The position numbers were made by a program, and so were the translations under genes. A DNA stretch of 64,000 nucleotides from Typha latifolia (lineage: Eukaryota; Streptophyta; Magnoliopsida; Poales; Typhaceae), in the NCBI GenBank assembly GCA_019914945.1, contig CM034100.1, positions 16,875,096 to 16,939,095 on the forward strand. Reading direction: 5' to 3'. A model generated the notes under the pieces. It was not told the origin of the DNA and made no database searches. It saw only the letters and a program-made list of their open reading frames with translations. Positions within the stretch are counted from its first letter, which is position 1; each line of letters starts with the position of its first letter. Below, one piece after another: positions 24,601 to 33,954 of this stretch.

Positions 24601-26806
24601 GAAGGAGAGAATATATTTTGATTGAATGGTTTTTCGAGAAGGAAATGGAATTTCAAAATTCGAAAAAAAGGTTGAGGGAAACAAGGCCGAAAGAGTAACC
24701 TACCTCTAATATGCCCGTCTCTAATTTTAACCAGATCCATCATAAGGTAAAATGGCCACCAAAGTTGCCTTTGAGGCCATCCAAGATGTCTTGCCATATA
24801 TCAAAATCTCAAATTGGACATGATGAACTTGAGAAGGACAGAACAATTTCAAAAAGAAGGAATGGCTTTTGAGGGGAGCGACCTCCCAAATTTGAAAAAT
24901 AAAAGATTAAAAAAAGCAAAGCTAAGAGAGTAACCTACCTCTATTCTGCCCATCTCTCATTTAAATCAAATCCGTCATACGGTGGAATGGCTGCAGCGGT
25001 TGCCTTTATGGCCATCCAAGCTGCCTTGCCATGCCATCAAGATATCAAATTGGACCTGAAGAACTTGAGAATGAAAGAAAATATTTTGATTGAATTGTTT
25101 TTCCAAAAGGAAATGGAATTTCAAAATTCAAAAAAAAAGGTTGAGGGAAACAAGGCCGAGAGAGTAACCTACCTCTAATCTACCTATCTCTAATTTTAAC
25201 CAGATCCATCATAAGGCAAAATGGCCACCAAAGTTGCCTTTGAGGCCATCCAACATGTCTTGCCATATAATCAAAATCTCAAATTGGACTTGATGAACTT
25301 GAAAAGGACAGAACAATTTCAAAAAGAAGGAATGGCTTTTGAGGGGAGCGACCTCCCAAATTTGGAAAAAAAAAAAAGATTAAAGAAAGCAAAGTTAAGA
25401 GAGTAACCTACCTCTATTCTGCCCATCTCTCATTTAAATCAAATCCGTCATATGGTGGAATGGCTGCAGCGGTTGCCTTTATGGCCATCCAAGCTGCCTT
25501 GCCATGCCATCTAGATATCAAATTGGACCTGAAAAACTTGAGAATGAGAGAAAATATTTTGATTGAATTGTTTTTCCAAAAGGAAATGGAATTTCAAAAT
25601 TCAAAAAAAAAGGTTGAGGGAAACAAGGCCGAGAGAGTAACCTACCTCTAATCTGCCCGTCTCTAATTTTAACTAGATCCATCATAAGGCAAAATGGCCA
25701 CCAAAGTTGCCTTTGAGGCCATCCAAGATGTCTTGCCATATAATCAAAATTTCAAATTGGACTTGATGAACTTGAGAAGGACATAACAATTTCAAAAAGA
25801 AGGAATGGCTTTTGAGGGGAGCGACCTCCCAAATTTGGAAAAAAAAAGATTAAAGAAAGCAAAGATAAGAGAGCAACCTACCTCTATTCTGCCCATCTCT
25901 CATTCAAATCAAATCCGTCCTATGGTGGAATGGCTGCAGCGGTTGCCTTTATGGCCATCCAAGCTGCCTTGCCATGCCATCAAGATATCAAATTGGACCT
26001 GAAGAACTTGAGAATGAGAGAAAATATTTTGCTTAAATTGTTTTTCAATACGGAAATGGAATTTCAAAATTCGAAAAAAAAGGTTGAGGGAAAAAAGGCC
26101 GAGAGAGTAACCTACCTCTAATCTACTCATCTCTAATTTTAACCAGATCCATCATAAGACAAAATGGCCACCAAAGTTGCCTTTGAGGCCATCCAAGATG
26201 TCTTACCATACAATCAAAATCTCAAATTGGACATGATCAACTTGAGAAGGACAGAACAATTTCAAAAAGAAGGAATGACTTTTGAGGGGAGCGACCTCCC
26301 AAATTTGGAAAAAAAAAGATTAAAGGAAGCAAAGATAAGATAGTAACCTACCTCTATTCTGCCCATCTCTCATTCAAATCAGATCCGTCCTACAGTGGAA
26401 TGGCTGCAGCGGTTGCCTTTATGGCCATCCAAGCTGCCTTGCCATGCCATTAAAATATCAAATTGGACCTGAAGAACTTGAGAAGGAGAGAAAATATTTT
26501 ATTCGAATGGTTTTCCAAGAAGGAAATGGAATTTCAAAATATGAAAAAAAGGTAGAGGGAAACAAGGCCGAGAGAGTAACTTACCTCTAATATGCCCATC
26601 TCTAATTTCAACCAGATCGATCATAAGGCAAAATGGCCACCAAAGTTGTCTTTGAGGCCATCCAAGATGTCTTGCCATACAATCAAATCTCAAATTGGAC
26701 TTGATCAACTTGAGAAGGACAGAACAATTACAAAAATAATGAATGGCTTTTAAGGGGAGTGACCTCCCAAATTTGGAAAAAAAAAGATTAAAAGAAGCAA
26801 AGATTC
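18690..26806. repeat. Tandem array of a ~235-bp unit, about 37 copies
   Basis: A unit of ~235 bp is repeated head to tail. Its landmarks on the + strand are CCCATCTCTCATTCAAAT, then GGAATGGCTGCAGCGGTTGC, GGCCATCCAAGCTGCCTTGC and AAATTGGACCTGAAGAACTT. An A-rich stretch and GAGAGTAACCTACCTCT follow. I count about 37 recognisable cores, several truncated. The left half (to ~23.1 kb) is divergent and mixes three families: A, B, and C, which reads CTTCACGGGT at the centre. The right half is a homogeneous A-B dimer array. Short + strand frames (about 63 codons) recur in the A units, but the left half shows frameshifts, stops and no amino-acid constraint, so I treat the array as noncoding. The age gradient suggests expansion from the right side. 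Confidence 0.9.
23100..26806. repeat. Higher-order A-B dimer section of the array (~470 bp period)
   Basis: A-type cores (GGCTGCAGCGGTTGCC) start near 23590, 24060, 24520, 24987, 25458, 25930 and 26400. B-type cores (GGCCACCAAAGTTGCC) lie midway between them. Spacing between A units is 460-472 bp. Units of one type are nearly identical while A and B differ strongly, so recent unequal exchange acted on the dimer. Confidence 0.9.
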
Positions 26807-26849
26807 TTAGTACGGTGCGTGAAGTTTACATTGCAATGCTTGTTAATAT

Positions 26850-29262
26850 GTCTTATATGCATGTGAGTGTGTCCACTTAAATTCATGAGTACAACACTGA
26901 GAATTCAGGTTACATGCGGCAGGGTCAGGACGTTTGTCCATGCATTGCATTAGGTCAAAGTTCGTTTGTGCACAAGCGTGGCACCTATTTATGGAAATTG
27001 TATAAAAAAACACAAGCTTTACCTTCTCACATTGCTACACACTTAGAATAGATCTAACTACATAGCATGATCCTGAGACCATCAATTTACCAGAGTCATA
27101 CCTCTGCACTCTTTAACTTCTGCATATGATTGCTCATCAATTAACTTCTATCATCATATAGGTCCTTCAAGAAATGTATAGTACTGACAAATCAAAGTTA
27201 GAAACCATAAAGGAAAAACTTTGGAAGACTTATGTAAACTTCAAATATAAAGGACATTAACAAATTTCCAATCTGCATCCTGCACTAGGCCAAGTTTTTG
27301 CATGCACATGTGACCGCTCTACACACTCCATAAAGTGTATCAATTACAGAAGTACAAATAAAAAAAGGAAATACCGAAATATAAGAAAGTTAATAACACC
27401 ATAGCACATTAACAAGACTTACCTTCTTGCATTGTTTCACTACAGACAAAGAAAAAGATCTCTTTTTTATCAACAGAGTAAAAGAGAGGTACTTATAAAC
27501 AAAGTTTCACAAATTAAAATGGATTTTACTATACAGCATGAACTTCTCAGGCCATCATAGTCAAGAATCAACAAGCAAACCTCCAAAAAAAATGATTGTC
27601 AAGAATCCAAGACAATGCAACAAAGGTGCACATGAATCAATAAAGTAATAACTTCAATGTAAGAATGAAAACGGAGAGAAGAAAAAAGAATTAGCTTCAA
27701 CTTTATACTTTCTAATCATATTCCCAATCTTAACTTCTCTCCACAATTTTTTACTCAGACGATCATCACACGACACTTTACCACTATTACATAATCATAC
27801 CAAAAATCCAATAAAAAAGGAAATGGAATATTTAAAGGTTAAGAAATCAAAAGGAAGGAGAACAATAAGCAGCTGAAATAGATCTAAACTAATAACTGAC
27901 ATGTCAATCAAACCAATGGCTTCACCTAAGAGAAAAGGGAAATTCAATTATCTGCAGCAAAAGAATATGCTTTTCCACATAAGCATAAAGTTTTTGTGCT
28001 CCCAACATCTTTTACCAATTAAATGTTGTCAATATTATGATGCACTAGACATACAAGAAAAACCAAAGGCAAAAGACAATAAAAAAGAATAATGAACATA
28101 TTAATAATTGACATCAAACCAGCAAATAGATAACTCACAACAAGAAAAATGAACAGAAAAGACAAAAGAACCAGCAATAAAGTATGCCCTCTTACCTTCT
28201 ATCATCATATAGGACAATCAAGAATTATATGAGAATACAGATGAATAAAAGATAGGAAACCATAACTAATTAAAAGGTCTAGCATCTCAGATTCTAAAGA
28301 TAAAAAGCCAAAGTAAACTTCAAATATAAAGGACGCTAATAAGCTTCTAATGTATCTACTATATTAATGAAAAATATAAAGACAAGAAGGGGAGGCACAT
28401 ATTCATGAAGTGCTAAGTGGTTAGAATAGTGAAAGAGATTGACATTGGCCTTCTACCAAACTCAAGAATATCAAGCTTTCCAAGTAAGAAGCAAACAAAA
28501 ATGATGCATATATTTCAAAATAACTCCCTGAACTCTTGCTCAGATTTTCAACTATCACTATAGATGATAATGTTTCAAATAATGAATATAAATATAAGTT
28601 TTGGAACTTCTCCATGACAGAAATGTATGATGTTTCAATACCAAACCCACTGAATATTAATGGCCACAAACCGTTGCCTATCGAGAGGCAAAACATCCGA
28701 AATTTGCCTCGCCAAAAGGTCTATTAATGTACCATGCCCATTTTGCCACCACGTAGTTGCAATTACCATGAGACTTATATTGGCCCATCTATCAAACTAG
28801 ATAGTTGCTAATTTCCTATGCTCCATAAATTAAAATAAGATTGTGAAGACAAATTTCAAAAGCAATGCCCACTAATGGCTGCAAATGGTTGCCTGCATTG
28901 AAGCAGGCCATCCAAATTTGCCTAGCCACAGTGTTAAAATCCTTATTCCTAGAACCAAAACCATGGATTAACTACAGTTAAAAATCCTTTAGGTAGGCAA
29001 GAAAAGCTTGGTCTCACTGGGTTCAGGAATCATGGCTTTTAAATAATTTAACACATCATTACATTACATCTACAAAATGCCCAAAACTTATCAATCAGAA
29101 ACCCACTGTTAGAGTACGTCAGATAAAGTACAAGAGATACGATAAAAATTCTGAGTGCAAATAGCAACAGCAAACGAGAAAGAGAAAACAAAATTGTAAC
29201 CAAGAACTTTAAATATCTAAAGATACTAGAACCATTCATTGTAAACTGTCACTCATATAAGT
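26850..29262. repeat. Right copy (D2) of the duplicated block
   Basis: Direct, diverged copy of 15400-18255, beginning immediately after the array. It holds two further copies of the array core, at 28660-28715 and 28875-28929. Like D1 it has only short, non-conserved open frames. Confidence 0.75.
28877..28927. other. Best-preserved short hairpin, array-core family
   Basis: A 51-nt segment that can fold almost end to end. Outer GGC pairs with GCC, GCAAAT with ATTTGC, and GGTTGCCTGC with GCAGGCCATCC (one mismatch, one bulge), leaving the loop ATTGAA. The same architecture occurs in array units with different stem bases. Function unknown. It is much shorter than a usual plant pre-miRNA. Confidence 0.5.
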
Positions 29263-29480
29263 AATCTTGGTAATCCAACGGACACAAATCTGTCTCCGAA
29301 TTGGATCTAAGAACTCCAAGAAGAAAGATGAATTCCGATCAAGAAGAAGAAGGAGAAGGAGAAGGAGAAGGAATGGCTCTTCTTGAAGGAGTTTCCATAT
29401 TTGGAAATAAAAGTTGACGTAAGGACGGCCGAGATAGTAACCTACCTCTGCCTCGCTATTCAAAGGTTGCCGTCACCGCC
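29263..29480. repeat. Lone diverged array unit to the right of D2
   Basis: Retains the unit order GAATTGGATCTAAGAACT, a GAA-rich stretch, TTTGGAAATAAAAGTTGA, GGCCGAGATAGTAACCTACC and GGTTGCC..GCCATCC. It shows that the block plus array was duplicated as a larger module of which only one unit remains here. Confidence 0.7.
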
Positions 29481-29660
29481 ATCCTAGATGCCTCACCATT
29501 CAAATAAGAAGAAAGCGCTCTCACCGTAGGAAGAAGAAGAGGGTTTCCGACGAAATGTTTCCAAATTTGGGAAAAAATAAAGAAACGTTTTCGAGGAACA
29601 CCCCTCCCGGCTCTCCTCTCTCCCCCCTCCCTCAATTTTCGAAATCTCGAATTCTACGTT
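29446..29660 (-). ncRNA. Putative first exon of a minus-strand noncoding transcript
   Basis: Inferred, not demonstrated. On the minus strand a TATA box (29688-29696) is followed about 30 bp on by a purine-rich leader. The stretch ends at a strong donor-like motif, GCAGAG then GTAGGT, at 29446. There is no long open frame. Downstream on the same strand the D2 block and array carry many similar donor-like motifs, so the whole 15.4-29.7 kb could be one repeated-exon noncoding gene. It could equally be an unexpressed repeat. Confidence 0.3.
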
Positions 29661-29687
29661 TGAAATGAAATGAGAAGCGTAGGTCTG

Positions 29688-29696
29688 CTTTTATAG
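29688..29696 (-). promoter_or_regulatory. TATA box upstream of the repeat array (minus strand)
   Basis: Reads CTATAAAAG on the minus strand. Behind it lie three AACGGGT words (29707-29713, 29721-29727, 29728-29734). AACGG is the core of the MSA element bound by three-repeat MYB factors, but the flanks here do not fit the full consensus. Confidence 0.4.
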
Positions 29697-29739
29697 TGGA
29701 TAAGATAACGGGTAACGAATAACGGGTAACGGGTATAAG

Positions 29740-31595
29740 AGAATCCAAACCCGGTAGTGCATTTACACTCCTCTATTATTCTATTTGTGTACATATTTGA
29801 TATTTCTTTCTCTCTTCTCTTGGCTCTTGCTCCCTTCTATATCGTCTTCCTTCTCTTGCCCCACTTAAGAGTCGCCTTCCGTGGCCTCCTCCGTCGGGGC
29901 CGCCGCCTCCTCGGCGGACTAATCCCATCTCTTCATGTCCGATCTCGAAGAACGAGATGAGGACGCTTTCTTCTCTCGATTACCCACACCTCAAGGAGTC
30001 ATCCCAAATGAGCCATAGAAGTTCATGAACTATGTCAAATTATTTCGGTTAATTCGAAAGTTAAGTAAATAAAAGAGTTCAAAATCAATAAATAGATCTT
30101 GTTTGTGTGGTGCCCAGAGAAACTAGCATTCATAGGTCAACAGAGAAGTAACACATCAAGAATAATCATAGGAGAAATGCGCATTTTCATTCTGCTAGTC
30201 TTGAGAGTTTCTTGCATAAATTCTTTGTCCCGAATTAATAATGGAAGTCATTATTCAGATTGAATAATTTGCAGATAATTTGCTGGTTGTTGATAATTTG
30301 AAGGTTTCTTATGGTAGTCCAATGATTCTTTTTCTGAGTGAATTGCTCAGCAATCTGAGAGATTATTTCTCAGAATCAGAAAATATTCTCAGCAAAAGAC
30401 TTCCAGAAATCAAACATGATCATACTGACTTTTCTGAGTGTATTAGTTTTTTCCTTTCTTTCGTTTTCTTTTTCGACCAAGTGAGACAGTGAGAACTTAT
30501 CAATGGGTAATTGGGTCAACTGAAGAGGTCAGCTCTATAATGATCCACTAAGTGGTGTGGTAGTTGGAACTTTGATCAGGATATAGCGGGCTTCTATAGA
30601 ACTTGGTCAATACGTGACACTTAATAGATTCTGTAGACTTAATTTTGGGTCATGCGATGCGACAAATCAATTTCCTGGTTGACCCACATATCATGTCCTC
30701 GTAGCACCACTCTGCAGCATTAGGACGACGACGGCGCCGTCCTCGATGAGGAGAGGAGAGGTGCATGGCTCTGTCGCCTTGCCGGAGGAGGTCTCGCTCT
30801 CTGACAAAATCCGCCACCGAGTTGTTTCTCACGTAAGCATCCGAGGTATTTATCAGGAGTTCCTGAGTTTTAATTGCTCCAAATCTATCTATCTATAAAT
30901 ATATAATTATAAAAAGAAAAAGAAATGGAAGACGCTGTGCTCCCTAAGCTTAAACTGTTTAGAGAAAATGGGAATTAGCCAGTCCTTGATAACAATGAAC
31001 TAGAGCTTTCAACTTACAGGTGCATTGTTGTGCAGCTTGTATCTGAGAATAATTAACACCTATGTAATGAAGACATGTTTTGCTTTTTTGCAATGTCGAC
31101 GCTTTTTCTATCATCCTTGGCAACTACCAACGGAAGTTAGTTACAGTTGTACATCAAATCAAACAAACTAGAAGAGTTGAAGCTAAATATGTTGGTCTGT
31201 TTGGTGACTACTGGCTGAGAAGAGCACATTCCAGCTCTATTTCCAATTCACCACGTTCAAACGTACGTTCTGATCTCCTACTTAACGTACCTTGCCGTCG
31301 ACGAGCGAAACGAGCATTACTGTCTGCATGAATGTGCCAACTGATCGCTAATTGGATGACTCCTGATGCATGAATGTTACAGTCAGAGAGATATTTCTAT
31401 ATTAGTTTTGACTTAAATTGCATTGATGTCTACACGACCACATACATTGTATAGTTTTGAGCACTTACTTGCTCATTACAGCTGGATAATTATTCAATCT
31501 ATCATTTGTTACTTCATTTAAACTTTCCTTCTGTTTACAGCAAATTCCCTTCTATTCCCTGACAATTGTAACAACATCCTGCATTTCTTCCTATT

Positions 31596-31597
<2 letters not shown>
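29740..31597. other. Intergenic region upstream of the GT61 gene
   Basis: A GC-rich patch at 29860-29990 and another at 30700-30835 stand out from AT-rich surroundings. The second contains a short + strand frame (ATG at 30748) that runs on past a possible donor at 30833. Neither matches a family I know. The 48-bp repeat shared with 13.1 kb lies at 30259-30304. Confidence 0.45.

Positions 31598-31638
<41 letters not shown>
31598..31638. repeat. (CT)n microsatellite in the GT61 5' leader
   Basis: About 20 CT dinucleotides ending 66 bp before the GT61 start codon. Pyrimidine tracts in this place are typical of plant core promoters or leaders. Confidence 0.9.
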
Positions 31639-31641
<3 letters not shown>

Positions 31642-31704
31642 CGCTCTCCCACATACTTCACCAAAAAAGATTAGGCATTCACCCAGGAGGCACAGGAGAA
31701 AAGT

Positions 31705-33129
31705 ATGGCTCACAACCATGGCAACCAACAAATCCACCATTCCCACAAGGCGAAAGAAGAGATCAAGAAGAGCAAGCAAACCCCTCTCCACCTACTTCTC
31801 TTCTTCCTCGTATCATTCACCCTTCTCTTTGCCTCCCGCTTCCTCTTAATCTCACCCACCTCTCTTCTCGCCTTCTTTGGAGACAAGGATATAAAAACCT
31901 ACGACGCCGCTAGAACTACTACCCACAGCCACCCTCCCTGCTCTTCTCTCCCCAACTACTCCATCTGCTGTGAAAGAAGAAATTACCATGGTGACATTTG
32001 CTTCATGTTAGGAGACATAAGAACGCACTCTCCCTCTTCCTCTGTCCTCCTCTACCCTCGCACACTTAACAAATCCATATCAATAACGGAAGAAAGAATT
32101 AGACCCTACAATCGCAAATGGGAAGGTCCCATCATGGATAGGATTGACGAGCTCCATCTCCGTATCGCCAGCAAAGGAGACGATTCTCGGCAATGCGAAG
32201 TACGCCACGACGTCCCTGCGATATTCTTCTCGGCCGGCGGTTACACTGGCAACGTCTTCCATGACTTCAACGAGGGCATTATCCCTCTTTACATCACCTC
32301 CCACCACTTCCATCGCCATGTCGTCCTCGTCGTGCTCAACTACCGCCACTGGTGGTTCCCAAAGTACCGAGAAATCCTCGCCGGCCTCTCTGGTTATCCG
32401 ATCATCGACTTCTCTACCGACACAAGGACACACTGCTTTCGTCAAGCAACCGTCGGCCTCCGCTTCCACGAGACGCTCTCCATCAACCCCTCGCAGCTCC
32501 CCGACAACAAGACCATGTTTGACTTCCGGCAAATGCTCGCGGAGGCATACGAACCTCGCTTTAAGCGAGAACGCAGAGATGGACCGCCTAAGCTAGTGAT
32601 CATATCAAGGAAGAAGACGAGGGCAATAGAGAACGAGGAGGAGGTGGTGCGATTGGCTAAGGAGGTTGGATTCGATGTGGAAGTGGTGACTCCGGCGGAC
32701 ACTATGCCAATGAAGAGGATGTATGCATTGTTGAGTTCATGCGACGTGATGATGGGAGTGCACGGGGCTGCGATGACCCACTTCTTGTTCATGAGGCCGG
32801 GGTCAAAGTTCATTCAGATTGTGCCACTTGGAGTCGAGAAAGTTGCGTGGACTTGCTATGGGGAACCAGCGACAAAGATGGGGTTAAAATACGAAGAGTA
32901 CAAAATCCTTGAAAGGGAGAGCTCTCTGTACCAAAGATACGGGGAGGAGGATCCGGTGGTGAATGACCCAGATAGCGTGAGAGCCAATAAAGGTTGGGAA
33001 GTGACCAAGGAGTTGTACCTCAAAGGTCAGAATGTGACATTGGATGCGGGACGCCTGAGGAAGACACTGGCGAGAGTATTCAATAGGGTGGCTTTGGAGA
33101 GAAGAGAAGAGAAGGTTGATGTAGTTTGA
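31705..33129 (+). CDS. Family 61 glycosyltransferase, type II Golgi membrane protein
   Basis: Intronless 474-aa GT61 enzyme. In monocots this family adds arabinose or xylose side chains to xylan; in other plants it includes the N-glycan beta-1,2-xylosyltransferase. The product shows a short basic cytosolic tail, one membrane anchor (about 28-50), a stem region, and a catalytic domain from about residue 80. Family motifs are YTGNVFHDFNEGIIPLY (180-196), RHWWFPKY (214-221) and GVHGAAMTHFLFMRPGS (351-367). The GVHGA block is the conserved nucleotide-sugar-binding signature. Length and motif spacing fit full-length members. The first ATG after the CT tract is used. Donor and acceptor sugars cannot be decided from sequence. 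Coding GC is high in the middle, unlike the AT-rich flanks. Confidence 0.9.
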   Translation: MAHNHGNQQIHHSHKAKEEIKKSKQTPLHLLLFFLVSFTLLFASRFLLISPTSLLAFFGDKDIKTYDAARTTTHSHPPCSSLPNYSICCERRNYHGDICFMLGDIRTHSPSSSVLLYPRTLNKSISITEERIRPYNRKWEGPIMDRIDELHLRIASKGDDSRQCEVRHDVPAIFFSAGGYTGNVFHDFNEGIIPLYITSHHFHRHVVLVVLNYRHWWFPKYREILAGLSGYPIIDFSTDTRTHCFRQATVGLRFHETLSINPSQLPDNKTMFDFRQMLAEAYEPRFKRERRDGPPKLVIISRKKTRAIENEEEVVRLAKEVGFDVEVVTPADTMPMKRMYALLSSCDVMMGVHGAAMTHFLFMRPGSKFIQIVPLGVEKVAWTCYGEPATKMGLKYEEYKILERESSLYQRYGEEDPVVNDPDSVRANKGWEVTKELYLKGQNVTLDAGRLRKTLARVFNRVALERREEKVDVV

Positions 33130-33206
33130 CATATGTTGTTTCAGGTTGGCCTACTCGCCAGGTGTAGAAGAAAAGAGTTATAATATGTATCTAGATTTTT
33201 TCGTAA

Positions 33207-33212
33207 AATAAA
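33207..33212 (+). terminator. Poly(A) signal AATAAA of the GT61 gene
   Basis: AATAAA 78 bp after the stop codon, in an AT-rich 3' flank. Confidence 0.5.
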
Positions 33213-33954
33213 AGGAGTAATTAATCTTGAAGCAAAAGATAGGTGAATTACGTACAACATGAACCTTATGTATGGATAGTTGCCAAAAATAATTACAAAC
33301 AACCTAAAGTGGGATATGAGAATGTAATTTTGCAAGTGAAATAGGGACAGATTTCACCAATTTCTCCTGCCAATGTGAAATCCACAACCAAATAGTCTAC
33401 TGAAGAAGATGGATTTCCTACTCCAAGTAAAGCCCCAACTCAGCAGAGTTCGTTAATTCGGTACAAAAAGATCAAGATAACAGTGCGACTGTCATTGCAA
33501 AAGTGATGCCCTCACACTGCTGCAAGTTGTAGAACTAAGTCGTCGAGAGAAATGCCAGACATTTATCATCTGTGTTAGTACATATTTAAGGAACAGCCAA
33601 ATTCCTCGAACTATTTTCTACAATAGCTGAATTTTAGAAAATATGAAACATATAGGAAAGAGAAAAAAAAAAGAGAAGAGAAATTTGTGTTATAAAACTA
33701 AGACAAGTTGGTTGCTAGAAGAAAATTTAAATAAAATAAAATAAAATAGAAAAGAGCAATTAGCAGCATGAGTAACCCGGCTCATTAAAGATGACTCTTC
33801 TTAAGCAGCAAGAGGCCTCCAGAATCTCAGTCAAGGAGATAACTAAATGTGGATGTGTATGAACCGACGATCACAGCTAGAAACAAATTGTACTAAAACC
33901 AGCATAAATATATGCATTGACTCTCATGATGACAGGTCGCTCCAACTCGTTATC

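Noticed and set aside
23591..26121. Repeated + strand frames of about 63 codons in array A units (starting MAAAVAFMAIQAALPCHQ), as a tandem peptide gene
   Set aside because: Comparing an A unit (22248) with a C unit (~21437) over 28 codons I count 3 synonymous and 17 amino-acid-changing differences, so no protein constraint. Older units have frameshifts (19425) and stops. The uniform frames reflect recent homogenisation.
18750..26680. miR169-like precursor cluster, because the core contains GCC..AAG..CTTGCC words
   Set aside because: The order and spacing do not match the mature miR169 sequence, and the hairpin (~50 nt) is too short for a typical plant pre-miRNA.
18690..26806. CRISPR-like array
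   Set aside because: The unit is ~235 bp with no short direct repeat and unique spacer pattern, no cas genes, and the host is clearly a plant nuclear genome.
32080..32813. Antisense and shifted frames within the GT61 gene (up to 150 codons)
   Set aside because: GC-rich shadow frames without domains; the GT61 frame explains the region.
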